A stretch of DNA of 57,082 nt from a virus. Position numbers and translations under genes: made by a program. The DNA lies in IMG/VR virus record IMGVR_UViG_3300025383_000031, positions 1-57,082 of that record; one strand, given 5' to 3'. Below are positions 15,420 through 25,000 of the stretch, in pieces. The number at the start of each line of letters is the position of its first letter. Positions within the stretch are counted from its first letter, which is position 1. The notes beneath the pieces are model-generated. The model saw nothing but the letters and a program-made list of their open reading frames with translations, had not been told where the DNA came from and ran no database searches.

Positions 15420-15427
15420 TATTTATT
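15420..15427 (-). promoter_or_regulatory. Late-type promoter box AATAAATA
   Basis: AATAAATA, 19 bases before ATG 15400. Unlike the leaderless group, the short leader contains an AGGA ribosome site (GCAGGATTTATAAA). Confidence 0.5.
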
Positions 15428-16592
15428 TGTCTATGGCGTTTTGTAAATCTTGTGCTTGAATCTCATATATATTTTTTGTGTAATACTTTAATTTTTCTTG
15501 ATTATGTATAAATCTATCAATATTTTGCGCTTTGTATTCTTGCCAATATTGGATTGATTTATTACAGATTTTCTCTAGCTGCTCAACTGCAAGTTTAATT
15601 CTATGCAGTGGATTAATTTCTAAATCATAGCTATGATCTATAATATCATCAAATAAATCAAAACCCATTGCTCTTATATACTTTAAACTATTGTGGTAAC
15701 AAATATATATAGGAACTTGTCCCAATGCAAAAGGTTTAGTAGATTTCTCTGTAATAAACGGCACTGACCAATAATTTAAATTTATTTCTTTTTCATAGCT
15801 TGATTCTTGCACAATGTTTGCAAATGCGTGTGTAATCTTTATACTATTGAATATATTTTCATTTCCATTATGATTTTCTTGCGGACCATCTATATACATA
15901 GGCATTAAATGTTGATATCTTTGTGGAACTGCTGAAAAATTATTTTCTTCTTTTACATTATAATATCCGCTGCCTAAACTAATATGTCCAAATTTATCAA
16001 GTTTTTTATCTAATAATTGGACAGTGGTTTCTATTCTATGCGGTCTTGTAATTCTTGCTAAACTTACAAAATGGTGTGTTGGTACAACATGACAATTATA
16101 TGCCGCTAACTCTTCCATTTTAAAATTTCGTATAGCAACGCGATTTGTCGCACAATTAATTATAGAAGTATTGAATTGATGTTGCGCACCACTAAAAATT
16201 ATAATATCTTTTAAAGAAATATTAGTTTTTTCTATAATATAATCAATAATAAATTTATAATCATATTTGTATGTTGGTGCTTCATCTTTGTGTTCAAATA
16301 ATATTTTAAATTTATAATTTTTATTTTCTGCAGATTTTTTGTATTTTTTTATAAGATTAATTAAATTCTTATCATTGGCGTCAATAGTATTTTTTACTTT
16401 ATTAATATCAAAAACTTCATACTTGGATATAACAAATAAAAAATTATTTTTAAAATTTAATTCATCCAATAATCTTGCAAAATCATGTTCATTGCCATAA
16501 GTTAAACTACTGCAATACACTACATAATTTTCCTTATCAGCAATTAACATTGCTGTTTTGATAGGAAACTTATCATTATGATTATTGGTCAT
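15423..16592 (-). CDS. Putative glycosyltransferase, fucosyltransferase/exostosin-like C-terminus (389 aa)
   Basis: The C-terminal third shows the pattern of GT-B nucleotide-sugar sites of the alpha-1,3-fucosyltransferase and exostosin type: FANIVQESSYEKEINLNYWS, then PFITEKSTKPFALGQVPIYI, then GFDLFDDIIDHSYDLE. The TEK...G-x-[VI]-P element is the most telling. The N-terminal part is Lys/Asn-rich and very AT-rich, so probably acquired. It interrupts the leader-bearing island and has no targeting leader. It may glycosylate virion protein or host surface. The family assignment is uncertain. Confidence 0.5.
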   Translation of the reverse strand: MTNNHNDKFPIKTAMLIADKENYVVYCSSLTYGNEHDFARLLDELNFKNNFLFVISKYEVFDINKVKNTIDANDKNLINLIKKYKKSAENKNYKFKILFEHKDEAPTYKYDYKFIIDYIIEKTNISLKDIIIFSGAQHQFNTSIINCATNRVAIRNFKMEELAAYNCHVVPTHHFVSLARITRPHRIETTVQLLDKKLDKFGHISLGSGYYNVKEENNFSAVPQRYQHLMPMYIDGPQENHNGNENIFNSIKITHAFANIVQESSYEKEINLNYWSVPFITEKSTKPFALGQVPIYICYHNSLKYIRAMGFDLFDDIIDHSYDLEINPLHRIKLAVEQLEKICNKSIQYWQEYKAQNIDRFIHNQEKLKYYTKNIYEIQAQDLQNAIDK

Positions 16593-16599
16593 ATAGTAG

Positions 16600-17553
16600 T
16601 TATGACTTTGCTTTGGTGCTCACACGAATTGGTGCCTTGCCACTGCCGCCAGTATCTTTACCGCCACGACCTGCTGCGTTTTGTGCTTTGCGCTTACGAG
16701 TAACTGCACTCTTCTTTTGCGCAGCACTCATGCTACGTGCTTTTGCTGCTGGAACACATTTAGCATAACCACTCTTGCTACCACTGGTACCGCATGGGGG
16801 ATGCTTACCACCAACTTTCTTGCCAATATTAACCCACTTGTCCTTAAACCACTTATGAAGATTGCCGCTTGCTTCTGGTAGCACTAAATTACCACAGTGC
16901 ATGCAATAATCAACTTGTTCAAGTAGCACACTTTCTGTAATTGGGTCACAGCGCAGTTCTGTACTTTCTGTGGCCATTTCTGTTGCGATTTTTTTCTTAT
17001 ATACGTATAGTTTGTAACCTGAACTATCATCGTTAAAAATTTTATTCTGTTGAACTGGATCGGTTACAGCCTTAAAACCCATCTGCTCAAAGAATTTTGC
17101 TGCCCTATCATATAATTTAATTCTGCTTAATTCGTTTGATTTTGCGCCCATGACAATTACTTCGGCATTGGGATGTCTTGCAATAAAGTGATTTAAACAA
17201 TAGGCAACACCGTTAAATATTTTAAAAACAGTATCCTTTTCAGTTCCAGTTGCAGCATGGGTATCGGGTCTTGACTGTGTTTTATTTTCGAAAGCCAATA
17301 CATAATAATTTTCATTATATTCTTTAAATGTGACTTCAATTTTGGTTTTACCAACAGTGAAATCATAATCAGAACCGTAATTATCTGCATACACGTCAAA
17401 ATTTTCTGGCGCTTTATTTACATCAATAAATTCTTCAATTTCTTCGCTTTCGTTCTTGACGCAGTTTGGGTATGTCTTGCCAAACATCTTCTTGTTACCT
17501 TCTTTGTGGTAACCTTTCCAACATGCTTCACCAAGAACATCTTCCATCTTCAT
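16600..17553 (-). CDS. Multidomain putative head-cargo protein with zinc-ribbon linker (317 aa)
   Basis: Leader MKMEDVLGEACWKGYHKEG: amphipathic, ending LGEA, followed by a small cysteine module (CWKG ... YPNCVK). A GNAT/KTSC-like alpha/beta middle domain follows (VIVMGAKSNELSRIKLYDRA; FFEQMGFKAV). Then comes a zinc-ribbon half-site YCMHCGNLVLPEASGN. The basic C-terminal module (HKWFKDKWVNIGKKVGGKHP, CGTSGSKSGYAKCVPAAKAR) is known from many phages as a conserved domain of unknown function. The LPEA just before the last module could be an internal protease site. Confidence 0.68.
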   Translation of the reverse strand: MKMEDVLGEACWKGYHKEGNKKMFGKTYPNCVKNESEEIEEFIDVNKAPENFDVYADNYGSDYDFTVGKTKIEVTFKEYNENYYVLAFENKTQSRPDTHAATGTEKDTVFKIFNGVAYCLNHFIARHPNAEVIVMGAKSNELSRIKLYDRAAKFFEQMGFKAVTDPVQQNKIFNDDSSGYKLYVYKKKIATEMATESTELRCDPITESVLLEQVDYCMHCGNLVLPEASGNLHKWFKDKWVNIGKKVGGKHPPCGTSGSKSGYAKCVPAAKARSMSAAQKKSAVTRKRKAQNAAGRGGKDTGGSGKAPIRVSTKAKS

Positions 17554-17954
17554 TTGGATTTATTTCCCCAATTTTTAGCACCAGCCTTACGGCACTTAAC
17601 TAGCGCACCACTTGCGTAAGCACTTGGCCATACTTTGTAACGGCTCTTTACTTTATAATAGCAAGCATCCTTCTTTTCATCTACACGAGATTCTGGTAGC
17701 ATAAGTCCGCCACAATGCGGGCAACTTTCTTCTACATGGTCGTGTGCGGCACTGCCAACAATTTCATTATAATTGTCCATGCAAAGATAATCGTGGTGCT
17801 TGGATAATTTAATCATCTTTTCAGCAACATCATGCAAATCTTCATCGGTTTTTGCATCTTCACGAGCATATTCCATCATACGTAGCAGTAGCGGAATATC
17901 CATACTAACTGTATCGGTTTTGTCTGCTTCGCTTACAATCTGCCTAATACGCAT
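17550..17954 (-). CDS. Putative head-cargo protein with zinc ribbon (134 aa)
   Basis: Leader MRIRQIVSEADKTDTV is nearly the same as MRIREITEA at 12969. A helical region follows (residues 15-60), then the ribbon SCPHCGGLMLPESRVDEK, closely like CMHCGNLVLPEA of its neighbour. The basic C-terminal module DACYYKVKSRYKVWPSAYAS, then GALVKCRKAGAKNWGNK, is widespread in marine phages. VDE before that module resembles the leader cleavage signal. The start overlaps the stop of the LysM gene and the end overlaps the next gene, so the three are co-translated. Confidence 0.7.
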   Translation of the reverse strand: MRIRQIVSEADKTDTVSMDIPLLLRMMEYAREDAKTDEDLHDVAEKMIKLSKHHDYLCMDNYNEIVGSAAHDHVEESCPHCGGLMLPESRVDEKKDACYYKVKSRYKVWPSAYASGALVKCRKAGAKNWGNKSK

Positions 17955-19765
17955 TACTTTTTGCCTTTAGGTTTTTTACCACGTTTTTTCATATTAATAG
18001 CAATAGCTGCTTGCTGTGCAAGATTCTTTGCTTCATCTAACATACGCATGATATCACGACTGTTGTTACTTTCAGTTCCACTTGCCATATATTCGTGATC
18101 ATCAAAGTTTTCCATTTCTTTCTTTAATGCTGCACGTTCTTGTGCTGAAAGTGTGCCATATGCTTTCATAATGCTACGCACATCTCCTGATACAGGCGCT
18201 GCTGCTCCACCTGCTGCTCCACCTGTTGGTGCTGTAGTGGGCGCTGCCGCTCCACCTGCCGCTCCACCTGCTGCTCCACCTGCTGCTGGCGCTGTTGCTG
18301 GCGCTGTTGCTGTAGGAGCAGCTTGTTTTGGCGCACGGGACCCACGAGGGAATGGAATTTTCATATTCTTAAATGTAGTTTTAATTATTTCATCGCTAAC
18401 GCCTTGCTTGCGTAAAAAGTCAAGAACTACTGCACTATCAACGCTTTTAGATTGCCCGCTGTATGAAAAACCAGGACCGTTTTTCCATGCATTGTTTAGC
18501 TTGTCTGCAGTAACTTTATTGGCTAAATTGCTGCCAATCGTGCTTACTTTATTACCAATAGCACTACCAATATTTTTCAAGCCTTGAACAAAACCAGCTT
18601 CTTCAATTTGATGGAAAATTACAGGAACTGCGCTTTCAAATACCCACACGCTGCGAGCGCCATCATCAAGTACGCCTTCACGTAAGAACCAATCTTGCAT
18701 TGTAGCATCACGATCTACATATTGGCTGCTATTTGTAACTTTCTTAGCACCTGCGGCTGCTACTCGCTTTGCAGTATCTGATGCTGTACCAACACCACCT
18801 TGATAAATTGGATTACCCGTTGGCTTTGGAATTTTAAGTGTAGCGCCAGCACGAATTGCATCTGGGTTATTAGCATATTGTGGATTTGCATCAACTAAAT
18901 CTTTTACACTTACATTATATTGTTTAGCAATAGTGCTTAAATTAGAACCATTTGGCACCTTCATAGTAGTATAATCTTGCGGACCTAAATCAGTACCAGC
19001 ACGATATCCTTGAACACCTGATACATTATTTTGTGCTGCAGTTGTATCATACGGACCACCATCAGTACCAGCATGATATCCTTGAACTCCTGATACATTA
19101 TTTTGTGCTGCAGTTGTATCATACGGACCACCATCAGTACCAGCATGATATCCTTGCACCTTTGATGGGGCAGGAGCGGCACCTTTAAGATAACTTGCTA
19201 ATTCACGACCAAGACCAGCAGCACCAGCAGTAACACCGCCCTTAATCATAGCAGCACTTAGTTTATCGCCTTGTAGCAGACGATCTGTCATCTTCATAAG
19301 ACCCAACACTGCAATGGGAGCAGCACCACCAGTTGCTAAGCCAACGACTGCAACAAGTGCGCCATAGATTAGATTTTGAATAATTGGATGCTTTTTAGCA
19401 AGCGCACGATACGCATAAACATGCTTAGCAAGACCTTCGTCACCACCAGTAGCATCTTTTAGTTTTGCAGCCATACTATCAAAAGCATTATCAAATCCTT
19501 TAACTGGACCTAAATTTCCAATTTTAGAGATAATACCTTGATATGCATTATTTACAGCAGCGCCTGCTTTGCCAGCAACATCTACGCCTTTGCCAAGCGC
19601 AGTTCTGTTAGTGCCACTTGCTCTTGCGCCTTGCTCAATTGCACCAAAAAGCGCAGTAATCTGCTCTGGACTTAGTTTTGCTTCACTAATCGCACGACCG
19701 GCACTAGTCCAACTTTCCATTAGCGGATTAAAATCTGCTGCTTCAAATAACGCTGTTGTATTCAT
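17954..19765 (-). CDS. LysM-containing putative head-cargo protein (603 aa)
   Basis: Leader MNTTALFEAADFNPLMESW, with a second AISEA motif near residue 30. A hydrophobic segment, NLIYGALVAVVGLATGGAAP (about residues 136-155), could cross or lie in a membrane. Then come 24-residue repeats (QGYHAGTDGGPYDTTAAQN), a LysM domain (MKVPNGSNLSTIAKQYNVSV ... GATLKIPKP, about 272-315), a helical region, an Ala/Gly-rich linker and a basic end (KKRGKKPKGKK). LysM binds peptidoglycan N-acetylglucosamine. In an ejected protein it would suit contact with the cell wall during DNA entry. Confidence 0.72.
   Translation of the reverse strand: MNTTALFEAADFNPLMESWTSAGRAISEAKLSPEQITALFGAIEQGARASGTNRTALGKGVDVAGKAGAAVNNAYQGIISKIGNLGPVKGFDNAFDSMAAKLKDATGGDEGLAKHVYAYRALAKKHPIIQNLIYGALVAVVGLATGGAAPIAVLGLMKMTDRLLQGDKLSAAMIKGGVTAGAAGLGRELASYLKGAAPAPSKVQGYHAGTDGGPYDTTAAQNNVSGVQGYHAGTDGGPYDTTAAQNNVSGVQGYRAGTDLGPQDYTTMKVPNGSNLSTIAKQYNVSVKDLVDANPQYANNPDAIRAGATLKIPKPTGNPIYQGGVGTASDTAKRVAAAGAKKVTNSSQYVDRDATMQDWFLREGVLDDGARSVWVFESAVPVIFHQIEEAGFVQGLKNIGSAIGNKVSTIGSNLANKVTADKLNNAWKNGPGFSYSGQSKSVDSAVVLDFLRKQGVSDEIIKTTFKNMKIPFPRGSRAPKQAAPTATAPATAPAAGGAAGGAAGGAAAPTTAPTGGAAGGAAAPVSGDVRSIMKAYGTLSAQERAALKKEMENFDDHEYMASGTESNNSRDIMRMLDEAKNLAQQAAIAINMKKRGKKPKGKK
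19007..19157. repeat. 72-bp in-frame tandem repeat in the LysM gene
   Basis: Two near-identical 72-base units (copies of ATACATTATTTTGTGCTG begin at 19021 and 19093) plus flanking partial units encode the 24-residue repeat. The copies are almost identical at DNA level, so the duplication is recent and copy number may vary. Confidence 0.85.
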
Positions 19766-19766
19766 C

Positions 19767-20699
19767 TTAATTGCTTCCTACCATTTTTTTGCCGGGCGGA
19801 CCCTTGTCGGTACCTTTCCAATATCCAGTAAATTTTGGACCAGTTTGACCTTTGCCTTCTACTTTACGCTTTTTCTTTTTCTGATTATAGGTTCCGCCAA
19901 ATAGCGAACCAACATTATTGCTGCCTGCACCACCATTCATTGCGCCAACTGCAATACCACCAGCACCGCTTGCGCCAGCACTTGCACTTTCACCGATTAC
20001 ATGAAAACCTGCTTGTTGTTTGCTTTTAACTTGTGTGCTTGGCACCATAATAGCCTGACCTTGCACATTGCCATTGGTATCAATCTTTGCCATTTTTACC
20101 ATGCCAGGAGTCTTAGTAGCGCCTGGTGGTGTATTTGGCTTACCGCCTGGTGTGCCATTGTTGGCAGTAGGTTGTGGTGTTCCCATTTGCTGACCTTGAG
20201 GTGGTTGTAATTGACCTGGTACTTGTGGGTCTTCCATCATTTCTTCTTCTGGATAGCGCATTTCATAATCCATATAATCAAATACGCTTTCAATATAATC
20301 TGCAGCACGAGTTAGTTTGCGCTGCACCCATCCATCTAATCCTTGTTCTTCACCAACATTCTTTAGCAGTTCGTGCAACATGATTGCTAACTTTGCTGTG
20401 CGATAAAGATCAGCACGAGCCATATGAACTTCATTATCACGTGGTTCTTCACTATAATTTGAACCCATTGAATATGAACGTTGTGGCTGACTTACAATCT
20501 CACAATCACATTCATCAAGACTTGTAATAGTTTCTGGTAATTTAATAAGATAACGACCAGTAGGCAATTTCCATACAGAAGTTCCACGAAAACGTTGTAA
20601 TAATTTTTCTGCATCATCGTAATTTACAATGACAGGACGATCATCCTTGTATAATATTTTTCCATATACTGAACTGTCATGAACTTTGTAGTTACTCAT
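19767..20699 (-). CDS. Conserved phage structural-type protein (310 aa)
   Basis: Starts MSNYKVHDSSVYGKILYKDD, without the island leader. It has a small N-terminal beta domain. A conserved helical core (residues 95-150) contains KLAIMLHELLKNV, GWVQRKLTRAADYIESV and DYMDYEMRYP, which I recognise from T4-like marine phages. A Pro/Gln/Gly-rich disordered segment follows, then a GESASAGASGAGGIA motif also seen in such phages, and a basic tail. Function unknown, probably virion-related. AAGGA precedes the ATG, with AATAAATA further upstream. Confidence 0.68.
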   Translation of the reverse strand: MSNYKVHDSSVYGKILYKDDRPVIVNYDDAEKLLQRFRGTSVWKLPTGRYLIKLPETITSLDECDCEIVSQPQRSYSMGSNYSEEPRDNEVHMARADLYRTAKLAIMLHELLKNVGEEQGLDGWVQRKLTRAADYIESVFDYMDYEMRYPEEEMMEDPQVPGQLQPPQGQQMGTPQPTANNGTPGGKPNTPPGATKTPGMVKMAKIDTNGNVQGQAIMVPSTQVKSKQQAGFHVIGESASAGASGAGGIAVGAMNGGAGSNNVGSLFGGTYNQKKKKRKVEGKGQTGPKFTGYWKGTDKGPPGKKMVGSN

Positions 20700-20717
20700 C
20701 TAAGATATCCTTTGAAT

Positions 20718-20725
20718 TATTTATT
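20718..20725 (-). promoter_or_regulatory. Late-type promoter box AATAAATA
   Basis: AATAAATA, 18 bases before ATG 20699. The short leader holds AAAGGA. It overlaps the stop of the 110-aa gene. Confidence 0.5.
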
Positions 20726-21056
20726 AGTTTGAGGTAATCTGTATTCTATAATCTGTAGATGAATATGTAAAAGTGTTGCCCATACCATTTACTAATCTAT
20801 CTTTATTGATAAAAAATCTAGCAATTTTTATTTTTTTGTTGCCTATGTTTTGTATATTAACTTTAATATTTTTTATATGTTCATACGAAAATATAAATCG
20901 TTCAACGAGCATTTTGTCACTTGTAATTGCGGGAAAAACACGTTCTACAAATAATTGATTATTTGCTGTTATTCTATAAACAATATCACCTTTAACATAA
21001 TCGTATGTTTCGGGATATAAAACTATAGCAATTTCAATTTCTTTTTCTTCTAACAA
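20724..21056 (-). CDS. Hypothetical beta-rich protein (110 aa)
   Basis: Starts MLEEKEIEIAIVLYPETYDY and overlaps the next gene by 7 bases. Alternating hydrophobic strands (IVYRITANNQLFVERVFPAI; IKVNIQNIGNKKIKIARFFI) suggest a small beta-sandwich of virion type. No leader motif and no recognised family. Confidence 0.6.
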   Translation of the reverse strand: MLEEKEIEIAIVLYPETYDYVKGDIVYRITANNQLFVERVFPAITSDKMLVERFIFSYEHIKNIKVNIQNIGNKKIKIARFFINKDRLVNGMGNTFTYSSTDYRIQITSN

Positions 21057-21316
21057 TTAAACACCGCAACTAAATCCTTATATAATTTAGTGCTACGTGC
21101 TCGCTCTTGAAGATTTTCACTATTTTTTATCTTATTGATTTTGGCACTCAAGCGGCGTAAATCGCTGCGAGTAAGTTTTCTGCGCATCTTCTTGCGTAGA
21201 AACGATAACGCCTGTCGTTTTAAATTGACAGGCGGTTGGTATGTTGTGGCGTGTTGGAATTCTTCCCAAAGTTCGGTAACTTCATCCCAAGTGTCAAGGG
21301 TTTGTGTATCATACAT
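21050..21316 (-). CDS. Small basic helical protein (88 aa)
   Basis: Starts MYDTQTLDTWDEVTELWEEF with GGGAA upstream. The central helix is very basic (FLRKKMRRKLTRSDLRRLS). This layout suits nucleic-acid binding, but no known domain was identified. It follows the nucleotidase gene and is probably co-transcribed with it. Confidence 0.6.
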   Translation of the reverse strand: MYDTQTLDTWDEVTELWEEFQHATTYQPPVNLKRQALSFLRKKMRRKLTRSDLRRLSAKINKIKNSENLQERARSTKLYKDLVAVFNC

Positions 21317-21326
21317 AGTAGTTCCC

Positions 21327-21884
21327 TCATGCTAATTCTCCCTGTTTAGCAAAACGCTTAAGTGTTTTGGCAACACGGGCGAAATCTCTATCATCATATT
21401 TGATACCAATACCACCAGCCATCTGCCATGCCGTTATGTTTTTACCATAGTCATCAACAAGAATGTTGGAAACGCCACGTTCATTGGTAGCAAACTGTGC
21501 TTTATTATGTGTTAATTCAATTCCGCTTGGCAACATGTCATTGAAATGCATATTAATCCAAGCACGTTTTCCACTTTCGCTGCGACTGTCGCCAGCCAGT
21601 GGAGTAGAACAAATATAATATTCACCAAATGTTTCTTTGACAGTGCGAACAAGTTCCCTTGCATGAGGAAGTAAGGGAAGGTCTACCCAAAATGTAGGAT
21701 GGTCTCGCACAAGTTGTAATTTGGCTTCTGGGTTATCAATATCTTTATAGTGGTCTTTGCCATCAAGCCTAGCCCACTCACCAAAGAAGTCAGCCAATAC
21801 GCCATCCATGTCTAGATAAACTTTGAACTCTGTTTTGACGACTTCATCTATACGCATGCGATTATTTATCCTGATTTTGACCAT
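21327..21884 (-). CDS. HAD-family 5'(3')-deoxyribonucleotidase (NT5C type), two candidate starts
   Basis: HAD phosphatase motif I YLDMDGVLADFFGEW carries both catalytic Asp. Motif II is ICSTPLAGDS, Lys is in HNKAQF, and motif III is ILVDDYGKNI. This is the type C deoxynucleotidase layout that dephosphorylates dNMPs. Two starts are supported. ATG 21884 (MVKIRINNRMRIDE) lies five bases after a sigma70 -10 box. ATG 21857 (MRIDEVVKTEFKVYLDMDG) lies five bases after a late box GATAAATA and gives the island's capsid-targeting-like leader ending KTE, just before strand 1. An early cytosolic form and a late packaged form are possible. Confidence 0.8.
   Translation of the reverse strand: MVKIRINNRMRIDEVVKTEFKVYLDMDGVLADFFGEWARLDGKDHYKDIDNPEAKLQLVRDHPTFWVDLPLLPHARELVRTVKETFGEYYICSTPLAGDSRSESGKRAWINMHFNDMLPSGIELTHNKAQFATNERGVSNILVDDYGKNITAWQMAGGIGIKYDDRDFARVAKTLKRFAKQGELA
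21863..21870 (-). promoter_or_regulatory. Late-type promoter box GATAAATA inside the long nucleotidase frame
   Basis: GATAAATA, five bases (ATCGC), ATG 21857. It lies within codons 5-8 of the longer form starting at 21884. Confidence 0.6.
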
Positions 21885-21889
21885 GCTAC

Positions 21890-21917
21890 ATCATAGCATA
21901 TTCTGTGGATAAGTCAA
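21890..21917 (-). promoter_or_regulatory. Sigma70-like promoter for the nucleotidase
   Basis: TTGACT (21912-21917), 16 bases, TATGAT (21890-21895), then GTAGC and ATG 21884. It fills almost all of the intergenic space. Confidence 0.65.
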
Positions 21918-21920
21918 GTA

Positions 21921-22085
21921 TTATCCAAAAGAATGGACACGGCGCTCAACTTTGGATACCCATGCCTTACTAGGCTTTCCATGACCTTTATAGTATTGTA
22001 GCGGCTTGCCAGTTGTTTTACTGACAAGCGCCCAACGACCTTTTACTTTTTTCAATGTTTCGGTTATAAACTCGTGTGCTCTCAT
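21921..22085 (-). CDS. Short putative head-cargo protein (54 aa)
   Basis: ATG 22085 gives MRAHEFITETLKKVKGRWAL; the F-I-T-E ending fits the island's leader. The body contains LVSKTTGKPLQYYKGHGKPS, a basic Gly-Lys-Pro module found as a terminal domain in other T4-like phage proteins, and ends KVERRVHSFG. It overlaps the amidoligase stop by four bases (ATGA), so translation is coupled. Function unknown; DNA binding is plausible from the charge. Confidence 0.65.
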   Translation of the reverse strand: MRAHEFITETLKKVKGRWALVSKTTGKPLQYYKGHGKPSKAWVSKVERRVHSFG

Positions 22086-25000
22086 GATAGTTGCCCTACG
22101 CTCCAACCAGTTAGTCCAGCACCATTTGCTAGCGGTGTAAAATGGCGCACCGCATCTTGATAAGAATTAAAAGTTCCATTTTCTGATATCTGTCTACCTT
22201 GAACAAATAGCGCATACTCACCACGCCCACCAGGATTTGCAATTCTAGGTCTAGGTGCTGGTGTAAGTTCAGCAGCAGGTTGATTTACAATAGCCTCGCC
22301 TGGTCCCATATAGAATAATTCTTGTTCTTGGGTATCGGGATCAACAGCAAACATCTGAATACCATTAATGCCACCCAATGTGCCACCCCAACGCACCGAA
22401 CTGCTATTGCGTCGTTGAATATCATTAGCATGCTCTTTTGCTTGTTCTGGATCGTTGTAAGTAAATGAAGTAATGGTTTGTCCAGTATCTGTGTATTTTA
22501 ACAGATACTTTACAGCACGACCTGTAGCAGCACCAGAAGCAGTTGTATTTGATTGTGCCGCTTGTGGTGGCAGTGATGGCACACGGTCTTCGCCTCTACT
22601 AGTAATACGCATCATTTCATCACGCAAGTATTGTAGTGAATATTCATCTAATAGTAGAACACCAAAACGATCTGCTCGCAAACCACTTACGCCCCAATGT
22701 TTTTCAGCCGCAGGAGCAGCCATCTTTACTATTTCACTTTGATATGTTGAATACATTTCAACCTGTGGAATAAACACTATTGTTTTACTGTCCATTTCAT
22801 TTGGATTAGTAGAATAGTATTGAACACGAACCATACTGTAGCCAGGGTAACGCAGACTTACATCAGCAAGTGGCATCTGACGGTCATGGGCAAACTTCAC
22901 TGCTGCCTCAATCATATCATATGGAGCAGTGCCATTGATTTTTACTACTTGCTCGCCGTCTTCATTTTCCAAGAAACCATCAACTGGTCCGCTGCCTATC
23001 GGTGCAATAGGCTTACGACGCTCTTGGGCAGTGCGTAATTCTTTAACAAGTTGTTCTTTGTCAATAGCGCCAGCAGTGTATTTGGCAAACAATTGCATAG
23101 TATTGTCTTTTTCACCTATACCAGCACTTACAAACTTATACAGTTTCTTTTGATATTCTCTGCTTGCATCTTCAGTATCAGCAGCGGCACCTATGACACG
23201 AACATAACGCAACATAGTATTGCGAATTTTTTCATATTGTTCAAAATAGTTACCACCAGCACTGCGGAACTCAATATAATTTGGCTTGATATTCACGCTA
23301 ACATAACGGTCGCCACGAGGAACCAATAGTTTATTGATTTCTTTTTTGGCAATATCTTGCAATCCACCACGCATCTTATCAAGGATTGCTGGTACATTCT
23401 TTCGGGCATTTCTACCACGCACTTCACGCTTTGCTTGATCAAAACTACTCTTAGTCCATCGTGAACCAGCACGACCAAATGCTTTAAGCACATACTCATC
23501 ACCAAGCAACATGATTACTTTAAGATGGTCAATGTTTTCTAAGGTTTGATTAGGGATACTAACACCAATATGGAAACCTGTTGTGCGGTTTGTATAATAA
23601 TCATTGCTCTTTGCCCAATCAAATACATTCTCTAACGCAGCCAAGCCATCTTCTAGGTTCATTGGAGGTGATACAAGTTCAATACCACCATCGCCATCAT
23701 CATTTGGACTATCTAGCGAACTATCTGGTTCAAATATCCAAGTGCTTTCATCACGAGTTGCTCCGTGATATCCACTGCTTGCTCGTGCTTTATAACCAGT
23801 TGTGCGTCTAAAATCATCAACAACATCACCAATGTCTGTGGTTGGTTCTTCTCTACTTCTGCTATATGTATAATGCGGCCAAGTTAGCGATTCACGAGTA
23901 TTGCGATTTACCCAACGCATCCAATCATACATGTCATCAATGCTATTACGACTTAAGAATCTGCCCCAAGTATATTCTTCGTTTTCTTCCATCCAATTGG
24001 TGCGAACATTATCTTTGGCATCATCAAGTTCTCGCTCACTTGCCTCGTCCATAGGCGTATCGCCTAATTCTTCTTGAACTGCGTCTTTGTAATCATCAGT
24101 GCCTTCAAATTCATTATCATAGGTTTCATATTGGTATTCACTAAATGCTTCATAGAACGATTCTAATGCACTTTCAACATCACTGCGAGTATTGTAATCG
24201 CTAACAAAAAAATCCATAACATCACGCTGACGATCACGATATGAAGCCGTGCCAGGAAAATCCTCATTGGCATCCATATCCTCTTCTTCTTCCTCATCGC
24301 CTTCTTCACCGCCAAGACCAGGAATATACATTTCGGTTTCAAATCCAACCTTCATGCTCTTGGCAAATGGAGTATCAGCAAACTTTTCAAGAGATGTAGG
24401 ACTCATATTGATTTCGTTTAGGATACTTTCTTCAATACTTTCGTTACGAGGAGCAAGTTGAACTTCATAATCCTCATCACCAAGATGTTCATCTGACCAA
24501 GATTCAGCATAGCGTTCAGCACCACGAGGTGATGCTGCACGGAACTCGTGGACTACACCACCTCTGGCAATGATTTGGTATTTTACACCTTCCACAGCAG
24601 TAATGTTAGAAGATGTGGCTGTTGCATTTGCTGGAATAGCATTGCCCGTAATATCATAACCACGATCTATTTCTAACTGTGAATATTGGCGTGGTTGTTC
24701 TGGTTGTGCGGTTGGTTGAGGAATTACTTGACCTTGCGTATCCCATAGATTATTGTTGTTTGGTGATCTTATAGCAATACTTGCTAATGGTAGATTACGT
24801 TCTTGCGCAAATCTTTGGGCTGCTTGCGTTGCTGCGTAAAAACTTTGTGCTTGTGTTGCTAATAATTCTGTGCCATCGCTACGGTTTACAACAACATAGG
24901 TTGCTGCGCCACCACTGGGCAATTGTAGTGCTTGTGTACCAGCACCAGGTATTGGTGTATTTGAATCATCGTTTGCAAGGGATAAGAACCAATCGCTATC

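Noticed and set aside
18153-18587. Plus-strand frame of 144 codons, Pro/Ala-rich
   Set aside because: It is the complement of the Ala/Gly-rich linker of the LysM gene; no ribosome site or promoter, and the minus frame has domain support.
19007-19157. Possible CRISPR-like repeat array
   Set aside because: Units are contiguous 72-base in-frame codon repeats with no spacers.
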